Positions 18,471 through 26,528 of a DNA stretch of 64,000 nt are shown in pieces. The number at the start of each line of letters is the position of its first letter. The first letter of the stretch is position 1. A program made the translations under genes and the position numbers. This DNA is from Dasania sp. GY-MA-18 (lineage in GTDB: Bacteria > Pseudomonadota > Gammaproteobacteria > Pseudomonadales > Dasaniaceae). The DNA is taken from the NCBI RefSeq assembly GCF_024734385.1, contig NZ_JANHAP010000003.1, forward strand, positions 124,001 through 188,000, in the 5' to 3' direction. The notes under the pieces are model-generated. The model saw nothing but the letters and a program-made list of their open reading frames with translations, made no database searches and was not told the DNA's origin.

Positions 18471-19385
18471 TTAATAAGAAAATGATTCACCACCAATAAT
18501 GGTAATATCAGTGAGTATGCTAATATTTTTATTAACGGGGTAGCGAATAGACGACTCTATAAGGTCAGCGTTTTTATAGGGGTGGCCTTGGGCGGTGCCA
18601 GCTTTAATGGAATGTAGCGTGGTTTGCAGATCGATGGCATCGCTATAAACCATAGCAGGGATTTTGCTGCTGTCCTCGTCGGGGTGAGCACCGTATAGCA
18701 GGGTGTGCGGGTTTATCTGCGTGATAATTAAGTCGGTAGAAGCTATGTAGTCGTCTAGGTTCCCCATTAGCAACCAAGAGGGATAAAGATGATCGCCGGT
18801 GAGCAGGATATTATTGCTAATGTCGTGTACGACAATTTCATCTAAGCAGTGACCCGGTGTGGCTAGTACTTTTATTTGCAAACCACCAAGGTCTATTACT
18901 TCCATGTGCTGAATTAAGCGGCTGACTTTTAAGGGTGGCAGGGCCAGCCCTTCGGCAGCGCCTAGGTGCACGGATTCTGGAATATGAAACAGTCCATCAC
19001 TTTTTTTAAAGCTGCGCAGGTAGGGCGTATTCATTAGCCAGATTTCGTCGAAGCGTGCGATGCCACCCAAATGGTCAAAATGTAAATGAGAGGGGATAAC
19101 GGCAACGGGCTTGTCGGTAATAGTGCGTATAACTTCGGTAATATCATGTTGGAGGTTTGCACCAGCGTCAAACATTAACGCTTTTTCTGCTCCTACTATG
19201 AGGTAGGAGTAGTTGGCTTGGTAATAATTGGGTTCGCCTATGGCATACAATGACGGACTTAATTGATGTACCACAAAGGCATTATTATAAAAGCTTGTAG
19301 TCGATGGTTTTGCATCAACCAGTGGCTCAGCCAAGCAAAATGCCGTATGGGCAAGAAAAAAACAGCATAAAAAATATTTGAGCAT
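18471..19385 (-). CDS. Secreted metallo-beta-lactamase-fold hydrolase
   Basis: 304 residues. The N-terminal ~20 residues form a signal peptide (hydrophobic FLCCFFLAHTAFCLAE). The metal motif HLHFDHLGG (~102-110) is the HxHxDH signature, with later ligands in TPGHC, TGDH and GAHPD. This fits a periplasmic zinc hydrolase of the lactonase/thioesterase type; the substrate is unknown. It starts 28 bp after the MFS stop in the same direction, so MFS and hydrolase are very likely one operon driven from the promoter region near 20627-20669. Confidence 0.88.
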   Translation of the reverse strand: MLKYFLCCFFLAHTAFCLAEPLVDAKPSTTSFYNNAFVVHQLSPSLYAIGEPNYYQANYSYLIVGAEKALMFDAGANLQHDITEVIRTITDKPVAVIPSHLHFDHLGGIARFDEIWLMNTPYLRSFKKSDGLFHIPESVHLGAAEGLALPPLKVSRLIQHMEVIDLGGLQIKVLATPGHCLDEIVVHDISNNILLTGDHLYPSWLLMGNLDDYIASTDLIITQINPHTLLYGAHPDEDSSKIPAMVYSDAIDLQTTLHSIKAGTAQGHPYKNADLIESSIRYPVNKNISILTDITIIGGESFSY

Positions 19386-19413
19386 ACTGCCCCCACTTTT
19401 TACAGATGATGGT

Positions 19414-20598
19414 TCATGGTGTAGTCATAGCCAGCTTTGCTTTGGCCGCGGGTATTAGCCACATAATGATTAGACTCAATATAGTTAAGCCGCAGGCCAT
19501 CCAAATGGCGGGGCCATACAGGCCGCCAGCTACTAAAAATGCGGCTATAGCAGGGCCAGCTGAATTGCCTACCAGATTGGTGAATTGCCCAGCCACTACC
19601 ACGGTGCCGGTTTGATCCAAGTCGGCTTGAATGCTCAGGAAGTAGGGCCAGCAAAATGCCCAAGCCATAGAAAATATGCCTATGCCCAGGGTGTAACCGC
19701 TGGGTGTGTGTATAGTCATTAATATCAGTAGGCCTATGACTTGCAGGATAAGCCCGGCGCTAAGTGGTTTGATATAACCAAAACGGTCTTTTAAATACGT
19801 TACCAACAGGGCACCTAAAACAGAAATGCCGGTAATGATAGCGATAATATTGCCTGAGGCTTCCACGCTTAAGTTAGCGTCCATGCCCATGCGATCGGCG
19901 TAAGCCCAAATGGCGGCAGTAGCTGCGCCGTAAACACCTAAGCCAATAAGAGAGAGTAAGGCCGGGGCTTGAAAAATTAATTTAGTTTCTAGTGTATCCA
20001 GCTCATTGTTAGCCGCTGGCAAAGGGTAATTTATAAAGATAGGCGTGGCGATTAAAGCCAGTAGTTCTAGGCCAATAATAATCTGCATCATGCCATTAAA
20101 CTCGATGCTGGCTAATGACTCCGCTAAAAAATACATCCCTATAGCCGGCAGTAAAAACTGGCAGCCTATATAAATGCCATAACCTTTTTCTGAATGACTA
20201 AGCCTGGCGATAGCCGCGCCTGCCGCTGCCATCGCGGCGCCGCCAGCCATGCCCGAACAAAAGCGCAGCACAGTAAAAATGCTTAAGTCATGAAAGTAGA
20301 GGCTTAATACATCAAACACTACCATCATGGCCAAGCCTATACTGGCCACCTTATGCAGTGGCCAGTGCTTGGTTTTAAGCGAAACGATCAGGGTGATAAT
20401 GGCAACACCGGCCAAATTAATAGAGGAGACCCAGCCAGCGGTATCGGCGTCAAAACCTAAGTAGTCTATATAAGCCCCTACCAATATGGGCAGTATCATT
20501 AGCGAATATAGCCCTATGGTGCCGATTAGGCCTATGAGTAGCAGGCTAAGGCTGCCATTGGGGTTAAAACGTTGAATAAAGGCTTTCAGCATGGGCAT
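19414..20598 (-). CDS. Major facilitator superfamily transporter
   Basis: 394 residues with about 12 hydrophobic helices and no signal peptide. The central loop and helix pattern (for example RFCSGMAGGAAMAAAGAAIARL, similar to the motif between helices 4 and 5) fits the MFS. The substrate is unknown; its place between the regulator and the hydrolase gene suggests transport of the same compound or its breakdown product across the inner membrane. Two ATGs (20598, 20592) are possible starts. A palindromic operator candidate lies 57-71 bp upstream. Confidence 0.85.
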   Translation of the reverse strand: MPMLKAFIQRFNPNGSLSLLLIGLIGTIGLYSLMILPILVGAYIDYLGFDADTAGWVSSINLAGVAIITLIVSLKTKHWPLHKVASIGLAMMVVFDVLSLYFHDLSIFTVLRFCSGMAGGAAMAAAGAAIARLSHSEKGYGIYIGCQFLLPAIGMYFLAESLASIEFNGMMQIIIGLELLALIATPIFINYPLPAANNELDTLETKLIFQAPALLSLIGLGVYGAATAAIWAYADRMGMDANLSVEASGNIIAIITGISVLGALLVTYLKDRFGYIKPLSAGLILQVIGLLILMTIHTPSGYTLGIGIFSMAWAFCWPYFLSIQADLDQTGTVVVAGQFTNLVGNSAGPAIAAFLVAGGLYGPAIWMACGLTILSLIIMWLIPAAKAKLAMTTP

Positions 20599-20626
20599 AC
20601 ACTATTATTTTTAAGCTAAGTCTAAC

Positions 20627-20632
20627 AGTGTA
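20627..20632 (-). promoter_or_regulatory. Putative -10 box of the MFS-hydrolase operon
   Basis: Minus-strand TACACT, 22 nt downstream of the 20655-20669 repeat. There is no good -35 hexamer, as expected for an activator-dependent promoter. The -10 overlaps a longer inverted repeat, CATACACT (20596-20603) with AGTGTATG (20627-20634). Confidence 0.35.
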
Positions 20633-20654
20633 TGTGATTTGCGCAGAGTTGCTA

Positions 20655-20669
20655 TACCCACTTGGGATA
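20655..20669 (-). promoter_or_regulatory. Candidate LuxR-type operator upstream of the MFS gene
   Basis: TACCCACTTGGGATA on the plus strand, with nearly palindromic arms TACCC and GGATA. It is 1 base different from the site at 18396-18410. It lies between the stop of the LuxR-type regulator gene and the MFS start, 22 nt from a TACACT -10 box on the minus strand. Confidence 0.55.
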
Positions 20670-20685
20670 GCGGCTAGTAGTTGCG

Positions 20686-21525
20686 CTAAGTCATATAGGC
20701 TTGCAGTGGATCGCCGCTATCTGAGGCTTTGGCAGAAGATAGGGCATCAATAAATAAATAAAATAACTCCGCCTGCGAGCTAATATCTAATTTTTGATAA
20801 ATGCGTTTGCGGTGTAGCTTAACCGTGGCCAAGGATATATTCATGCGCTCGGCAGCAGCCTTATTAGAGTGACCGTGTAGCACTAGCTGTAAAACATCGT
20901 GCTCACGGGGGGTGAGCAGGGTGCTGCCAAAGTTTTTTAGTGCCTGTTGCAGAGCTTGATTAAGATTACTTTTATTATTTTGGTCGGGGTAGTGATGGCT
21001 ATCTTGCAATAACCAGTGTTTGCTAAGCAGCTCGGTAATCAGGTGGCTAATGCTATTTAAAAAGCGTAGGGTTTTTACGCTAAAACTTTTGCCTGGGCGT
21101 GCATGGCTAATGGAAAAGTGTAGGTGTTGATGATGGGGTAAGGCCACAACATAGCTCAGCTCATCGGTGACATGGGTGGCTTTATAATAATGGCGGAAAA
21201 ACTCTGTTTTTTTGAAGTTGTCGGGAGCTATATCTTTTAAACGGTAGGCTCCATTGGCTATGCCTTGTAGGCTGGCTTGATAATAGGGGTCAAAAATATA
21301 AGGGCCGTTAATATAGCTGCTGACTTGCAGAGCGTAGTGCTCTTCACTGTCAACATTGGAGTAAATGCATTGTGGCCGTTGTTGATCAGAAAAATATAAA
21401 AATAATAAATCGCTGACTTCCTCAAAACAGGAAAAGGCTTGGCACAGCGCGGGGTAAAAGGTGTCGCTGCCTAAGCTGGCAACGACGTTGCCTAGTTGGT
21501 TTAAGCATTGCTGCTGATTATGCAT
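20686..21525 (-). CDS. LuxR-family transcriptional regulator (paralogue 1)
   Basis: 279 residues. The C-terminal ~65 residues are a LuxR/NarL helix-turn-helix: LLTPREHDVLQLVLHGHSNKAAAERMNISLATVKLHRKRIYQKL. The N-terminal ~170 residues are a globular sensor-like domain without the residues I would expect of an acyl-homoserine-lactone pocket and without a phospho-acceptor receiver domain. It shares length and motifs (LGSD.F.P.L, SYING.Y..DP..QA, IAPD.F) with the regulator at 26529-27380. The two paralogues flank the aldehyde dehydrogenase and aminotransferase genes, which marks them as likely local regulators. Confidence 0.9.
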   Translation of the reverse strand: MHNQQQCLNQLGNVVASLGSDTFYPALCQAFSCFEEVSDLLFLYFSDQQRPQCIYSNVDSEEHYALQVSSYINGPYIFDPYYQASLQGIANGAYRLKDIAPDNFKKTEFFRHYYKATHVTDELSYVVALPHHQHLHFSISHARPGKSFSVKTLRFLNSISHLITELLSKHWLLQDSHHYPDQNNKSNLNQALQQALKNFGSTLLTPREHDVLQLVLHGHSNKAAAERMNISLATVKLHRKRIYQKLDISSQAELFYLFIDALSSAKASDSGDPLQAYMT

Positions 21526-21596
21526 GGGCTAGGTTCATAGGGTAAAAGGTAGTAATGGACTAACCCTAGCATAAATAAAGCGGCAGCCGAAACAAT

Positions 21597-21617
21597 AACG
21601 GCCCATCATGGGCCGTT
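21597..21617 (-). terminator. Intrinsic terminator of the acylating aldehyde dehydrogenase gene
   Basis: AACGGCCCA (21597-21605) and TGGGCCGTT (21609-21617) form a 9-bp perfect stem with loop TCA. On the minus strand it is followed by ATTGTTT. It separates the dehydrogenase from the LuxR-type gene. Confidence 0.8.
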
Positions 21618-21639
21618 TGCTAAACACGTTGTTTTACTA

Positions 21640-22995
21640 CTAGCCCCAAATTTCTTCATCACTGGGCACGTATTTGTCTTCTTGGGTAAAGCCTATACGC
21701 TGGGTGTTTATCATGTGCTTGTAATTAAAGTTTTCAGAAATCGAGTTATTGCCCCAAGAGCCACAACCCAAGGTGCCGGTGGGGATAAAACCGTTCTTCA
21801 GTGAGCCGCCTACCGACAACGAGCCAGGCTCATTCACTGCTACGCGGCTAACGGGTAAGGATAGGCCTATCTTGGCAATGTTTTGTTCAGAACTGGAGTG
21901 TATAGCGCAGGTGTGGCCCTTGCCTTTAATCTCTAAATTAGCGCGAGCAATGGCGATGGCCTCGTCCAAGGTATCGTATTCAAAGGCAGCGAGTACTGGG
22001 CACATTTTTTCGCTACGTAATACATCGTCGGCCGCACCATTGGATTTGAGCATAATCACGCGGGTATCTTCCGGTACGTCTACACCAGCCAGTTTGGCGA
22101 TGGTTTGCACGCTTTGGCCTACTACTTCTTTAGTATTGTAGCCGTTTTCAAAAATAACATTGCGGAATTTATCGACGGTGTTTTGGTCGTCAATGTAAAA
22201 AGCGCCATTGGCTTTAAAGGCGGCAATCACTTTGTCGAAATCTTTACGTGGCGCAATAACGGTTTGGTCGCCAGAGCAGATGATGCCGTTATCAAAAGCG
22301 CGGCCGGTAATGACTTTCCCCGCCGCTTGCTGGTAGTCGATGTTGTCATCAAAAATTGTTTGCACATTGCCTGCGCCTACACCAAAAGAGGGTTTGCCGC
22401 TGCTATAGGCTGCAGCCACCATGGCGGGGCCGCCGGTAGCTACCAGCACATCTACGCTGGACATCAGCTCGTTGGTTAAGGGCAGTGAAGGTTCGGCTAT
22501 GCACTGAATAAGATTATCCGGCGCGCCCAATTTTTTAAGCTCGGCGTTAATCATATTGGCGGCTTTAAGCGTGGTTTTTTTTGCGCGCGGATGCGGTGCC
22601 ACAATTAAACTGTTAGCGCCTTTAAGGGCAAACATGGCGTTACACATAATGGTCATCACCGGGCTGGTGGTGGGGATAACCGCACCCACTACCCCTACTG
22701 GCTTAGCAATGGTGATAATGCCTTGGGCATCTTTGGGTTCTATGATGCCCACCGATTTTTTGCCTTTAAGATAATTCCAAACATTGCGCGACTTGCCTTG
22801 GTTTTTGAGGGTTTTATCTTTGATATTACCCATTTCGGTTTCTTCATAGGTGTCTATGGCTAGCTCTTCGGCATTATCAAAAACGACTTTACCTACGGCG
22901 CGCACTAAGGCGTCGATTTGTTCTTGTGTATAGTGCTCTATGCCCTGTAGGGCGATGCGTGCTTTGTCTAGCATTTCGGTAATGGTTTGGCTCAC
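21640..22995 (-). CDS. CoA-acylating aldehyde dehydrogenase (acetaldehyde/sulfoacetaldehyde dehydrogenase-like)
   Basis: About 451 residues from the GTG at 22995, preceded by AGGAG at 7 bases. The open frame continues upstream to 23154 but would run through an intrinsic terminator (23115-23146), so that extension is rejected. The catalytic Cys240 lies in GRAFDNGIICSGDQTVI. The GVVGAVIPTTSP and CGSWGNNSISEN segments are those of the AdhE-N-terminal/SauS class, which oxidises an aldehyde to acyl-CoA with NAD(P)+ and CoA. Which aldehyde is unknown. It is a separate transcription unit with its own candidate operator and -10 box. Confidence 0.85.
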   Translation of the reverse strand: MSQTITEMLDKARIALQGIEHYTQEQIDALVRAVGKVVFDNAEELAIDTYEETEMGNIKDKTLKNQGKSRNVWNYLKGKKSVGIIEPKDAQGIITIAKPVGVVGAVIPTTSPVMTIMCNAMFALKGANSLIVAPHPRAKKTTLKAANMINAELKKLGAPDNLIQCIAEPSLPLTNELMSSVDVLVATGGPAMVAAAYSSGKPSFGVGAGNVQTIFDDNIDYQQAAGKVITGRAFDNGIICSGDQTVIAPRKDFDKVIAAFKANGAFYIDDQNTVDKFRNVIFENGYNTKEVVGQSVQTIAKLAGVDVPEDTRVIMLKSNGAADDVLRSEKMCPVLAAFEYDTLDEAIAIARANLEIKGKGHTCAIHSSSEQNIAKIGLSLPVSRVAVNEPGSLSVGGSLKNGFIPTGTLGCGSWGNNSISENFNYKHMINTQRIGFTQEDKYVPSDEEIWG

Positions 22996-23047
22996 GGTGT
23001 ACTCCTGTTGCAGTTTGTTATTGTCTAAGCTGAAAGCGCCAGCTTTG

Positions 23048-23092
23048 AGTATAGCGTTGTTGCTGAAAAAACCGTCTAACGCGAAAGGGGTA
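23048..23092 (-). promoter_or_regulatory. Candidate operator and promoter of the acylating dehydrogenase
   Basis: On the minus strand the partial repeat TACCC-CTTTC-GCGTT (23092 to 23078) is followed after 24 nt by the near-consensus -10 box TATACT (23053-23048). The predicted transcript start is near 23041, giving a leader of about 45 nt to the GTG. The left arm is perfect and the right arm degenerate, so it is the weakest repeat copy but has the best -10. Confidence 0.45.
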
Positions 23093-23114
23093 TAATAAGA
23101 CTGTTTCCGGGCAT

Positions 23115-23146
23115 AAAAAAGGGGCTGAAATATCAGCCCCTTTTTT
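23115..23146. terminator. Intrinsic terminator after the NAD-dependent aldehyde dehydrogenase
   Basis: GGGGCTGA (23121-23128), loop AATA, TCAGCCCC (23133-23140), flanked by six A and six T, so it can act in both directions. It ends the gene at 23171-24673. Confidence 0.9.
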
Positions 23147-23170
23147 GCAGTCACAGCATTTATCGCGCGT

Positions 23171-24673
23171 TTATAGCTTGATAAAAACGGTTTTGGTTTC
23201 TAAGAAATAAGCCAATTGCTCGGGGCCCATGTCTTTACCTATGCCCGACTGCTTAAAGCCACCAAAGGGCAGGCTGTAGTCGCCGCCGTCATGGGTGTTA
23301 ACGCTAACGCCACCGGCATGTAGGTTTTTAACACAGCGGTGGGCTCTGCTGATGTCTTGTGTGAAGACGCTGGCCGCCAAGCCAAAATCGCTGTCGTTAG
23401 CTAAGCGCATGGCTTCTTCTTCGGTGTCGAAAGGTTGGATGACCAATACGGGGCCAAAGATTTCTTCACGCACTATACGCATGTCGTTAGTGGTGTCGGC
23501 AAAAATGGTGGGCTGTATGTAATAGCCTGGGCGATCAACCGCTTCGCCACCTTTGACTAAACGCGCACCTTCTTCTTTACCGATATTGATGTAGTTCATT
23601 ACCGAGTTGAATTGGGCTTTAGAAATTTGCGGGCCCTGAGTGGTTTCTGGGTTTAGCGGATCGCCGATCACTACATCGTCCAGAGCTTTGGCTACGGCTT
23701 GTACGGTCTCTTCGTAAATGCCGCGCTGCACGTATAAACGTGAGCCTGCACTACACACTTGGCCAGAGTTAAAGAACACACTATTGATGCAGCTTTCGGC
23801 AACATCGGCGATGTTGGCGTCATCAAAGGCCACCATAGGCGATTTTCCGCCTAGCTCTAGGGTCACGTGGGTGATGTTTTCTACCGCTGCTTTACCCACA
23901 ATCTTACCGACAGGGGTAGAGCCAGTGAAAGAGACTTTGTTAATACCGGGGTGAGCGGCTAGGTGGCTGCCCACGGTGCTGCCTTTACCGGTTACTATGT
24001 TAACTACGCCTTTAGGTAGGCCTGCCTCTTGGCATAATTTAGCGAAGTACAGCATGCTGATGGGGGTGATTTCAGCAGGCTTTAATACTACGGTACAGCC
24101 TACGGTTAAGGGCGCGGCCAGTTTCCACATGGCCATGTTTAAAGGCCAGTTCCAAGGCACGATAGCGCCTACTACACCTACCGGTTGCTTAAGGGTGTAA
24201 CCAAAGGCATCGGGGGTAGAAACGTCGCGGGTAGCGCCGTCTATTTTGGTGGCCCAGCCAGCCATGTAACGCAAAAAGTCTATAGAGCCCATGATGTCTA
24301 CGGGCATACAGCCGCTAATGGCTTTACCGGCGTCCAGGCTTTCCAGCTCAGCCAGGGTTTGCGCGTTGGCTTCCATTACGTCTGCTAGTTTTAATAGCAG
24401 TGCTTGTCTGTCCATGGGGCTTAGGCGTGACCACTCGCTGTCTTCAAAGGCTTGGCGGGCAGCGGCTACGGCAGCGTCTACGTCAGCTTCGTTGCCCATG
24501 GTAACGGTGATCAGTTCGCCGCCGTTGGCAGGGTCTTCTATAGTGGAAACCTGGCCGCTGGCAGACTCTACAAACTCACCGTTGATAAACATTTTGTGGT
24601 GTTTGCCTAGAAAGTTGCGAGTTTCTTCGGTGACATTGTATTTGTCTATATTAGCTTGGGTTATGGCATCCAT
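23171..24673 (-). CDS. NAD(P)-dependent aldehyde dehydrogenase
   Basis: 500 residues, the usual length. Catalytic Cys307 is in FFNSGQVCSAGSR and the general base Glu273 in TLELGGKSP; the cofactor loop FTGSTPVGK (~249-257) and VPWNWPLNMAMWK are also intact. It oxidises an aldehyde to the carboxylate. The closest general resemblance is to phenylacetaldehyde/betaine-aldehyde-type dehydrogenases, which does not fix the substrate. The neighbouring aminotransferase could supply the aldehyde. The upstream region has a 7-bp inverted repeat, ACATCTT/AAGATGT (24707-24726), but no clear copy of the TACCC repeat. Confidence 0.9.
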   Translation of the reverse strand: MDAITQANIDKYNVTEETRNFLGKHHKMFINGEFVESASGQVSTIEDPANGGELITVTMGNEADVDAAVAAARQAFEDSEWSRLSPMDRQALLLKLADVMEANAQTLAELESLDAGKAISGCMPVDIMGSIDFLRYMAGWATKIDGATRDVSTPDAFGYTLKQPVGVVGAIVPWNWPLNMAMWKLAAPLTVGCTVVLKPAEITPISMLYFAKLCQEAGLPKGVVNIVTGKGSTVGSHLAAHPGINKVSFTGSTPVGKIVGKAAVENITHVTLELGGKSPMVAFDDANIADVAESCINSVFFNSGQVCSAGSRLYVQRGIYEETVQAVAKALDDVVIGDPLNPETTQGPQISKAQFNSVMNYINIGKEEGARLVKGGEAVDRPGYYIQPTIFADTTNDMRIVREEIFGPVLVIQPFDTEEEAMRLANDSDFGLAASVFTQDISRAHRCVKNLHAGGVSVNTHDGGDYSLPFGGFKQSGIGKDMGPEQLAYFLETKTVFIKL

Positions 24674-24706
24674 AATGGGCTCTCTTTATTAATCTGTATG
24701 GGGATT

Positions 24707-24726
24707 ACATCTTGTTTAAAAGATGT
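24707..24726. repeat. Inverted repeat upstream of the aldehyde dehydrogenase
   Basis: ACATCTT (24707-24713) and AAGATGT (24720-24726) with a 6-nt spacer GTTTAA, about 35-53 bp before the start codon. It may be an operator or a leader hairpin. Its sequence is unlike the TACCC repeats. Confidence 0.4.
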
Positions 24727-24764
24727 GTAGCAGTTTAGAGGGGATTATACGGCAGGGCTAGAAC

Positions 24765-24793
24765 AAAACACCCCACCATATATGGGGTGTTTT
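24765..24793 (-). terminator. Intrinsic terminator of the aminotransferase gene
   Basis: AAAACACCCCA (24765-24775) pairs with TGGGGTGTTTT (24783-24793). It lies 33 bp after the aminotransferase stop on the minus strand. Confidence 0.85.
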
Positions 24794-24825
24794 GTATTTT
24801 TGTGTAATAAAAAGTAAAGTTTTAG

Positions 24826-26250
24826 TTACCAGTGGCCCTGCTCTTTCATTTTCTCACCCGCATCAATAATTGCTTTGCGTAGAGTGCTAACAATAAAGTC
24901 GGCCTCTTCTTTGGTGAGCACCAGTGGTGGTGACATTACGTTGAGGTTAACGATGGGGCGCACAATCAAGCCCATGGCGTCAGCTTCGTTAGATACTTGC
25001 TTGCCTATATCCAGCTCTTCAGGGAAGTTCTCTTTGGTCTCTTTGTTTTTAACCAATTCCACGCACACCATTAGGTGCGAACCGCGCACGTCACCCACCA
25101 TGTCCAGGTCACGCAAGGTGTTGAGCTGCTCCATAAAATAGGGGCCTACGTCGCGCACGTGTTCTAAGATCTTCTCGTTTTCCAGTATCTCTATGTTTTT
25201 CAGTGCCGCGGCACAGCTAACCGGGTGGCCGCTGTAAGTGTAGCCGTGGGCATAGTAGTAGCCTTGGTCGGCTTGTGAGATACCTTCAAAAATGGCATCA
25301 GAGAAAATCATCGCACCTATGGGTAAGTAGCCGGAAGACAGGCCTTTAGCACAGGTAATAATATCGGGCACGATACCAAAGACGGATTCAGAGGCAAACC
25401 ACTGGCCTAAACGGCCAAAGCCAGTTACCACTTCATCAGAGATATACAGTATGTCGTTGGCTTTACAGATTTCCCAGATGCGCTTTAAGTAGTTAGCGGG
25501 AGGTAAAACCACACCGCCAGCACCCATGATGGGCTCGGCAATAAAGGCTGCCACTTTGTCGGCACCGCCTAGCTCTTCAACTTTGGCTTCAAATTCGGCC
25601 ACTAGTTTGTCGGCAAATTCTTGCTCAGATAAGCCTTTACCGTAGCGGTAGTAGTTAGGTGAGCTTAAGTGGTGGATGTCGTCAGACTTAAAGTCGAAAA
25701 AGTCGGGGTGGTCGCCAGCTTTGCCGCCTAAAGACATAGCCGCATAAGTGGTGCCATGGTAGGCGTCTTTACGTGAGATAAAGTGTTTCTTATCTTTTTT
25801 ACCGCGGCAGTTATTGTACATTTGCACGGTGCGGTAGGCGCTATCTACAGCGGTAGAGCCGCCACAGGTAAAGAACACATGGTTTAAGTGGCCGGGGGCC
25901 AGATCGGCTAATTTTTTAGCCAGTTTTGCGGCGGGCACGTTAGTCATGTCTACAAAGGGGCTGGCGTAAGACAGCTCACGCACTTGCTCGGCAATCACAT
26001 CGGCCATTTCATCGCGGCCCAAGCCTATGTTGTTGCACCATAGGCCACCTACGGCGTCTAGGTATTTGTTACCCTCGGTGTCCCAAATAAATGAGCCTAC
26101 ACCTTTGGCGATAGGTAGGGCACCTTCTTCGGGGAATACGTCGAAGATCTGGTAAGGGTGCAGGTGATGATCCCTATCCATATCGATAATAGCTTGGGTT
26201 TCGTCAGCACTAAGTTGGCCTTTGTGGGCCGCCGAGTTGTTAGAAGACAT
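24826..26250 (-). CDS. Class III omega-aminotransferase (amine/omega-amino acid:pyruvate type)
   Basis: 474 residues with the PLP fold type I, class III pattern: DHHLHPYQ at the start, YLDAVGGLWCNNIG, HVFFTCGGSTAVD, AYHGTTYAAMSLGG, SDEVVTGFGRLG (Asp272 binds the pyridine N) and the PLP lysine Lys302 in TCAKGLSSGYLPIG. The family moves the terminal amino group of putrescine, beta-alanine, taurine or similar compounds to pyruvate or another keto acid, giving an aldehyde. Two aldehyde dehydrogenases directly downstream could process that product. A TACCC-type repeat lies 75-89 bp upstream, in the region shared with the divergent LuxR-type gene. Confidence 0.9.
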   Translation of the reverse strand: MSSNNSAAHKGQLSADETQAIIDMDRDHHLHPYQIFDVFPEEGALPIAKGVGSFIWDTEGNKYLDAVGGLWCNNIGLGRDEMADVIAEQVRELSYASPFVDMTNVPAAKLAKKLADLAPGHLNHVFFTCGGSTAVDSAYRTVQMYNNCRGKKDKKHFISRKDAYHGTTYAAMSLGGKAGDHPDFFDFKSDDIHHLSSPNYYRYGKGLSEQEFADKLVAEFEAKVEELGGADKVAAFIAEPIMGAGGVVLPPANYLKRIWEICKANDILYISDEVVTGFGRLGQWFASESVFGIVPDIITCAKGLSSGYLPIGAMIFSDAIFEGISQADQGYYYAHGYTYSGHPVSCAAALKNIEILENEKILEHVRDVGPYFMEQLNTLRDLDMVGDVRGSHLMVCVELVKNKETKENFPEELDIGKQVSNEADAMGLIVRPIVNLNVMSPPLVLTKEEADFIVSTLRKAIIDAGEKMKEQGHW

Positions 26251-26324
26251 GGTCTGCTCCGTAAAACAAAAGAGTTATGTATTAAGTCGAAAATGAGTTT
26301 GAAGGAGTTTAAAAGGGTTTTATA

Positions 26325-26339
26325 TACCCTTTAGGGGTG
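26325..26339 (+). promoter_or_regulatory. Candidate LuxR-type operator in the divergent aminotransferase/LuxR region
   Basis: TACCC-TTTAG-GGGTG. The central 13-mer ACCCTTTAGGGGT also occurs exactly at 39073-39085. Toward the LuxR-type gene, a -10-like TATTAA begins 24 nt downstream (26364-26369); toward the aminotransferase no good -10 is seen at the same distance. Confidence 0.5.
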
Positions 26340-26376
26340 ATGCGTTTACTGGTGTTTCGCCGCTATTAACGGAGTT

Positions 26377-26404
26377 TGTAAAAAGTTAACCGCAACTTTT
26401 TACA
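26377..26404. repeat. Perfect 11-bp inverted repeat upstream of LuxR-type gene 2
   Basis: TGTAAAAAGTT (26377-26387) and AACTTTTTACA (26394-26404), spacer AACCGC. It lies just downstream of the TATTAA box proposed for the regulator, so it may be a second operator or a structured 5' leader. No T-run follows the second arm to make it a terminator. Confidence 0.6.
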
Positions 26405-26528
26405 CTTTAGCCACTGTATATAGGTGCTTTTGCAACACCGCGCCAGCCAAAATGCTTGATGTCTTATATTACAACTTACCTATAATAGTGTTTAATGAAA
26501 CCTATCCATCTAAGTGAACGGTTAAGCG

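Noticed and set aside
21640-26250. Taurine degradation operon (Tpa plus SauS)
   Set aside because: The aminotransferase and acylating dehydrogenase are compatible with it, but no sulfoacetaldehyde acetyltransferase, sulfonate ABC transporter or ligase gene is present; kept only as an alternative hypothesis.
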